A stretch of 64,000 bases of DNA from Ciona intestinalis. Its lineage: Eukaryota; Chordata; Ascidiacea; Phlebobranchia; Cionidae. The translations under genes and the position numbers were made by a program. This document shows positions 57,914-64,000 of the stretch, piece by piece. The DNA is taken from contig NC_020174.2 in NCBI RefSeq assembly GCF_000224145.3, forward strand, positions 1,561,963 through 1,625,962. The letters run 5' to 3'. The number at the start of each line of letters is the position of its first letter. Positions within the stretch are counted from its first letter, which is position 1. Under the pieces are notes generated by a model that saw only the letters and a program-made list of their open reading frames with translations, ran no database searches and was not told where the DNA came from.

Positions 57914-60900
57914 TTATGAAGTGTAAGTAAGAAGATACTTTGGATAAGCACTAGCATCTTTGAAAACTACATATATTGTTGGAGAGGCCATGTTATCAAC
58001 AACACTGTCATAGAGCTGGGATTTATTGGAAGCAGTTTGCCGTGGTGGAGGAGCAATTAGGTTTTGATTTCCCAGACAATATTCTCCCGTTACTACATCA
58101 GCAAGAAACATTTTGCACTGATTTCCCATGTTGGGGTTTGGTGCTGCATATCTACTCGAGTAAGTTGCATTTAAAGCAAAGTACACCCCTTTTCCATAAA
58201 CAGTGGCTGTTGAAAGAAAATAATGCATGAATGGTAAGCCATAATTTATCATAATATTTTGTTAAATAAAAATTGTTATGGGTACATAAAAAATTGTTGG
58301 AATAACCACAATGTATAGAGTTTTAAAACTTTTATTAGATATGATTTAAACATTTTGAGTTATATGCTTTAAAGGTATATAAGTATTTTAAACGCTTTAT
58401 TAGATAGGGTTTAAGCATTTTAAAGTTATATGCCCAACTCTTCAACTTTTCCAAAAAGTATTTTCGACTAATACATAAATTAATTGCAAAAACCACCAAG
58501 CTTGAGTCAGATAGTGGACTATTGTAAAATCCGTTTTAGGTAGAGTCCGTATAAAAACATGAGTTGTTTCATGTCGCTTATGGAAATCACATAGCACACA
58601 GCAAATGGGGCTAAATTGACCATAGACATAATATAAATATGTACATATATAGCTAGATTTATTCTATTCTATGTTTTTAATACAAATACGGGTTGCATAT
58701 TAATGAAAACAAATTTTTAAGTAGTTGTGTAGATTTTTTAAAGTTTAAAAGTGACTTGCAGTTTTTGAGTTCTATGAATAAACTGCGACTAATATGTTTA
58801 AAAATTCCTGTCGCTACAGTAAACAATCGGCGAAATTAGCCCCATTTGGTTGCCCTATAAGATTTCTATGGTGATGAAATAACTCATATTTATATACGAA
58901 CTCCGTTTAGGCATACCATTTGCCCCAGCAAAGTTTCGATCAAATCCTTGCACATAAATTTTTTCTGAAACATCGAACTGTGTTCCATGAAACAGTTCCT
59001 TTACAACTTCCATTTGAACGTTGTCTTTCTTCATTCGTGATTCCACTTCATTTTTCTTTGCAACAAATTGCTTGTACTGTGACTTGTGCTGAATCCTCTC
59101 CAACTGTTTAACGAGTATAATGGTTTTAGAGTGATATGCTACATCTACATGTATATGTATTTCATTTTTTACATACAGAAACTACTCGTGGTGGCAATTG
59201 TTGACGGTGGGCAAACAAAAATGGTCCACTTGCATTGAATTTGCTCATAACCCGATTGTACTCTACTGTACCAGGTTTTATGAGAACTTTAATCATTCCT
59301 TCATCCTTCATAGGCTCCCAATTGCTTGGCACATCTAAAATATAAAAATGTTAGAACGCGTTGTCTGTTGTAAAGTCACAACTCACAAACATAGGCACTT
59401 AAAATGGATGCAAGTATGCGTACATGCCTTGGTAAAAATCAGGGTACCCATGCCATGAGTACCCAGTATAAATGCATAAACAATTTAATATGTCACAGAA
59501 ATGTCTTAAAATAAACACTAGGCTATACAGTAGTGATAGTGCAATGATCAGCCTATTTTCAAACTACAGCTAATAATGTGACAACTAGCAAATAAAGTTA
59601 CACATAGAAAAATTGTTCATGCTTTTGCTTAAATATTAGACATATACATATACCCTTATCTTTTAAAACTTATGGGAATCTCGACTTTTTAACAGTTAGG
59701 CGCTTATAAGTATAACCAATATACTATAAACAGTTAATAATTAACAGAAATGTATTAGTTTCTGGTTCTTGCCATCATTTTTTTCTCTTCTTGTAACCTC
59801 GGTTCCTGCTTTTGATTGAACATATTCAGCTGTATAGTTTGAAAAATCGACTTGAATTTGTTGCCCATCTCGTGTCATTACAGTTTTTTTTCCAGTTTTG
59901 TCCAACTGTAATAGTATGGAAGAATATGTTTTGTTTTCTTCTATGAAGTAAGGATCTGGTCACTCTGGTGCTCGTGCTACAAAAACGTAACAGGCAAAAT
60001 TCAAGTACAACCAACTGTATAATAAATAGCTATATATTTTGCCTAGATGACATTGTCAGCTTTAAATAGAGTGACAAATAGAGCAAGATATTGATTTTAT
60101 TTGAACAAGAGACTGATGATGCCATTTAGGCAAAATATATTTCTCTTTTTTATTACGCAATTTGTTGAACTTGGTTTTTGTCTGTTACGTTTTCGTAACA
60201 CCAGATCCTTACTGCATTTCTTTACACAAGAATAGTTCCATTCAGCTTTGCAGAATTTAATACAGTTACTACCAAGAAGTAATAGTATTTATTAAATAAC
60301 AAACCCCATATGCTTTTTCTAGAGCAGCATTGTTTCGGTTGCTGAATTTGATAATAGTTTTGGTACTAGGGTCCACATACTCCCATGACACATATCTTGA
60401 GCAAGTCTCCCCTTCTTTAAAAGCTCTGATAATCTCAAGTCCTGCATGTTTTGCATTGAGAACATTCTTTTCCATACCTTTAATTACATATCTTTTTATA
60501 TACCTGAAATAATAGAAACCAGTTTATTGCATCAGTTTTAAACCTAAAATCTTATACCACTAGGGATTAAAAGAGTACTGTGTATATTTTTTTAACTTTA
60601 TATTACTAATAGGAGTACAGTCACATACGCGTTGCTGACATCCTTAATTTCCACGTTGAATTTGTGTTCAAGTGCCATAATCTCTTTTTTATCTTCATCT
60701 TCAAGACGTGCAATTGCTTCATCTTCCAGTGGTTGGCTCGCAGAGTTATCTTTGACATGAGCAATTATTTCTCTTTTTGCCTTTGAAAATATTTACAGAT
60801 CAGTGTTACAAACTAGAAGCAGCATTGGCTTATTTAAAGGACATACCTCTTCTACGTTAGACCTTTTATCCGAACAAAAGAAAAATGATATCTGTTTCTT

Positions 60901-63900
60901 TGGATCAAGTTCAGCCATTTGTTCTTCGGGTTCCACCCCAGTAAATGCACTCCACATATTTCCCAACAAACCTATTCACACAATTCATTAGTTTTTCTTT
61001 ATATGTGTAAAACTGCAATACAGATAGAACACTTGCTTACCTTTTAATCCCCCCCTTTGTTTTACATCAGCAAACAGACCTTTACGAAACTCAGCTACCA
61101 TGCTCTGTTGAAAGATCACTACTTTAATTGTGTTCAAGTTTGCTGGAGTGTTTGAATCCACATATTCTTTGATGGCACCACGGATACACTGTGCAACTTT
61201 CGTACCTCCAATACGTAGATTTCCTTAAGTAAATTATTTTTAAAATTATACGTCTAAAATGTTTCTTCCTATAACAAATAACATACCTGTACCAAGGGCA
61301 GGAATGGCTAGTGTGGCTAGCCCTAGCATATCCGCTGTTTTAAACACTTCCAGTAAAACTGTAGCAATCTGCTTTATATCATTAGGCGTAACAATATGAA
61401 AAACATAACGGCATGGCAGATTTCCTCCAGAAGTTACGCGAAGTGTTGGTGTATTCCAATGTCCTTGCTGGTTTCTGCACTCATGAAGTATTGATTGCCC
61501 TCCATTTTTAAGTATGGCTTTGGACACCATACCTGAGAATATAGAAAAACATGTTTTTGTTTCAATGGTGGTTTGAGCCTCTTACTGTTTAATATTAGAG
61601 CACAACCGATTATCGGTTTGCTGATATATCGGCCGCATTTTTAGTGATTTACCAATTATCGGCAAGAGCATAAATTGGCCAATATTATCGTCGCTAAGTA
61701 ACCAGACGGCCAGCAACGTGCGTATGTAAGAATTAATGAAGAGCACAACTTTGTTCATAAGCGTAAACTTATTCATATACCTAATTCAACTTGTTAACAA
61801 TCTAACGTATTAAACTAGGTCAAAGTGTCTGATGATGCGTCCACCGCATGTCATGTTTATCAGGGGTGTGTAACGTCGAGGTTACTTTAGGTCACTTATG
61901 GTCTTTTTAAGTGTCAACATGATACACAAATAAACTGCATTAGCTGATAAATATAATGTTTGTTAAATGTAGGGGAGTTAAATTTATTTGAAAACGACTA
62001 CAAATTAACCAATTAAGTAATTACAAGTTCACTAATAACTAATTAATAATAATTAAGCCTGTTGGATGATTTTATTAGCTATATCAGATTTTTCAGTTTT
62101 AATCAGTCAAGTTTTTAGGTGCATTAAAATATCGGTAATCGGGGAAATTTACAAAATAACTGTATCGGTTTGAAAAAAGCAATATTGGTCAGGCTCTATT
62201 TAATGTTCTATTTACATTTATTCATCTTACTGTCAATTATTTAGCTCTTACCCTGAGTTAAATCAAAATGCGGATTAGTACTGTTAACTATCGCATCAGA
62301 GTTGTCACGTGTAAGGTCCCCTTGGCTCACCGAGATGGAAATACTCCCAAGTGTGAGTGTGTCACTTTGACTGATGGCTTCTTTTTGCTACAAGCCAGTT
62401 AAAGTTGTGTCAGTGGAATTACCCTAATCATAATCATTATCAATTCTTACCACTACCACCACTTGATTTTTTACAGGGGAAACTTTAAGAATTGCGCTTT
62501 GTTCGTCTTCGACTACTTTTAATGCACCAAGTGCATTAACAAAGTCTTTTAGAATGGAATCTGATGTCATTTCAACAAAATCCACCTAAAACAGCACATG
62601 TCTTTTTTGTCAGTTTTTATTATTAAATAGCTTGCATCTTACCTGGTTGATGCTGCTATTTCTGTTTTGTGTAAAATAATCCAGAACTGTGTTGACAATG
62701 AGTGGAATGCAAACAGATGGATCTCCACCAAACACACCACAACTTATTGCAGGTATGGCAATTGAATTAAGTTGTTGTTTTTCCGCCTCTTCCATGGAAT
62801 AGTTGATGCATGACTGAAGATAACTGCAACACATGCTGTGACTATGGTCAGACCACCTGTAAAAATAAGGCAAATTATTACCAATCAAAGATATATTTTG
62901 CCACAAATTATATATCATACCTTGGGCCTACAGCATGGATAATGAAATTGCAGCTTTTTAATTTTCCCGCTCCAGTAATTGCTGCATCACCAGGAAACAA
63001 TTTTCCTTGGTTTCCAATCACTGCGTGCATCTCTTGCTGTATCTTTTCTCCTCCTAAATATTTTTTACTTAAGTAAATATCAAACAATGACATGAAAAAA
63101 TGTGTCACCTATTTTCTGAATTGCGCCAGAGATACCTCCAGGAAGAAGGTCTAGTTGAGGGTTGGAAGCATTCATGATTGCATCACATTTATGTTTTGTA
63201 ATGTCAGTTTTCAAAACATTGATGGTTGCTCTGCAGTTAGGAACTTGAACTGAAATCATTGGCTTGATCTGTTAAATGTTGAAGGTAAATATTTAATTGT
63301 TGGTCATAAATTGGTGATTTTACCGGTGAAGCAGCTTCTTTATCAGTGTTGTCGTTTTCTTTTTCATGCTTTACTGGTTCAGGGTTGGTTTCAATCACAC
63401 AGCTAGTTTTTCGTTCGGTGTCTCTTAAAAATCTTTTTCCCTGTTGACTTCTGAAGTGTTCTGGCATCCCAGGATCATGAATGTTCCATTTTAACTCAAC
63501 ATACTTTTCTAGTTGCTTAGAGATCATTTTTTTGGCTAAGGAGTGAAATAAAATAAGATCAATGTTTCTGTTCGCACAAAAAATCTAAAGGCAATGGTAG
63601 CAGCATCAAGCCTAGAGTCAGGCATGTTGCCCGCTGCATCCTGTGCCAGACTTTTGACATTTAAATTTTACTCTGGAACAACATATGTAAAAATATACCT
63701 TCTGTTACACCACTCTTCTTTCCTTCTAAACAAATGTCAGTTGCTTCAGATTTTTGAAACTTTGTATCCATTCCTAAGATTTTGTGCTGGGTGTCTTTAT
63801 CAAACTCAATAAAATATCTTTGAGCCAGATGGGAGGCTTCAATCGTAACTGTCCGCAATTCATTGTTTTCAAGAAAATCCAAAAATTTTAGTTTTCCTTC

Positions 63901-63948
63901 ATTGACATTTGCTGTTAATCCAGATATTGTCACCACTTTTGCTTGTTT
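57914..63948 (-). CDS. PARP14-like mono-ADP-ribosyltransferase, paralogue (5' end beyond window)
   Basis: Sixteen exons in phase (980 aa visible): 63948-63699, 63535-63324, 63268-63109, 63053-62921, 62856-62643, 62585-62451, 62387-62252, 61532-61287, 61223-61041, 60971-60847, 60780-60629, 60503-60305, 59905-59746, 59334-59177, 59103-58917, 58206-57914. The visible N-terminal part is an RRM/KH-like segment and a polar linker. Macrodomain 1 is canonical (CDAIMNASN, LLPGGISGAI, AIPAISCGVFGG); macrodomain 2 has SDAIVNSTN and LAIPALGTG. A WWE domain (YVSWEYVDPSTKTIIKF then LDKTGKKTV) and the PARP domain follow, with LFHGTQ, VYGKGVYFALNATY and YPKYLLTY. Splice sites match the + strand paralogue, e.g. 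after the FFFC block. The two genes converge tail to tail. At least two macrodomains here against four in the paralogue; more may lie outside the window. Confidence 0.9.
61596..62198. mobile_element. hAT-like MITE in PARP paralogue intron
   Basis: Ends tagagcacaaccgattatcgg and caatattggtcaggctcta are inverted with mismatches. Flanks tttaatat (61588-61595) and tttaatgt (62199-62206) match 7 of 8 bases. The interior is AT-rich without a reading frame. It lies between exons 7 and 8 of the minus-strand PARP gene. Confidence 0.8.
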
Positions 63949-64000
63949 CTGTAAAGATCGGAAGTTATATTGTAAAATTGTTGTTTTGCATTCTATTCAC

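Noticed and set aside
1-64000. CRISPR arrays, bacterial operons, rRNA genes or intact tRNA genes
   Set aside because: No regular direct-repeat arrays, ribosome-binding patterns or complete cloverleaf tRNAs were seen; tRNA-like parts are SINE heads.

Overview
The window looks like a compact, AT-rich invertebrate chordate genome, most likely an ascidian of the Ciona type. This is inferred from gene content and style, not from a database match. Genes have many short exons and small introns, down to about 54 nt. Proteins are animal multidomain types: von Willebrand A, CUB, astacin with TSP1, JmjC with EF-hand, and macrodomain PARPs. Degenerate TTAGGG-type repeats, tRNA-derived SINEs and hAT-like elements fill the gaps. 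Four 50-N assembly gaps are present. Exon structures were read by eye, checking splice dinucleotides and phase at every junction; no transcript evidence was available.

Layout. 714-3180 (+) holds a Thr-rich stalk followed by a C-terminal vWA domain (5' end in a gap). 4217-9475 (-) is a GPI-type protein with two CUB domains. 9.5-11.6 kb holds a MITE copy and a retroelement gag fossil. 11646-25710 (-) is a 17-exon membrane-anchored astacin protease with antistasin-like, TSP1 and FG-GAP/VCBS-like parts; its 4.6 kb intron carries nested hAT-like insertions. 26.1-28.3 kb holds repeats and a decayed copy of the next gene's promoter and first exon. 28315-34860 (+) is a GPI-type protein with four CUB domains, a paralogue of the first CUB gene. 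35702-37357 and 39047-40648 (-) are two tandem intronless JmjC/EF-hand proteins that end in a KDEL-like tetrapeptide. 41775-42673 (+) is a partial copy of the next gene's first exons. 43390-55821 (+) is a 36-exon PARP14-like gene with four macrodomains, and 57914-63948 (-, open at the right edge) is its convergent paralogue.

Functional themes. The left half encodes extracellular or cell-surface proteins (adhesion, matrix or proteolysis). The middle encodes probable ER-lumen 2-oxoglutarate oxygenases. The right half is a PARP14-type ADP-ribosylation locus, a family tied to innate and antiviral signalling in vertebrates. Tandem and inverted duplication recurs throughout (CUB genes, JmjC pair, PARP pair, partial first-exon copies). 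One 680 bp duplication beside a gap is almost certainly an assembly artefact.
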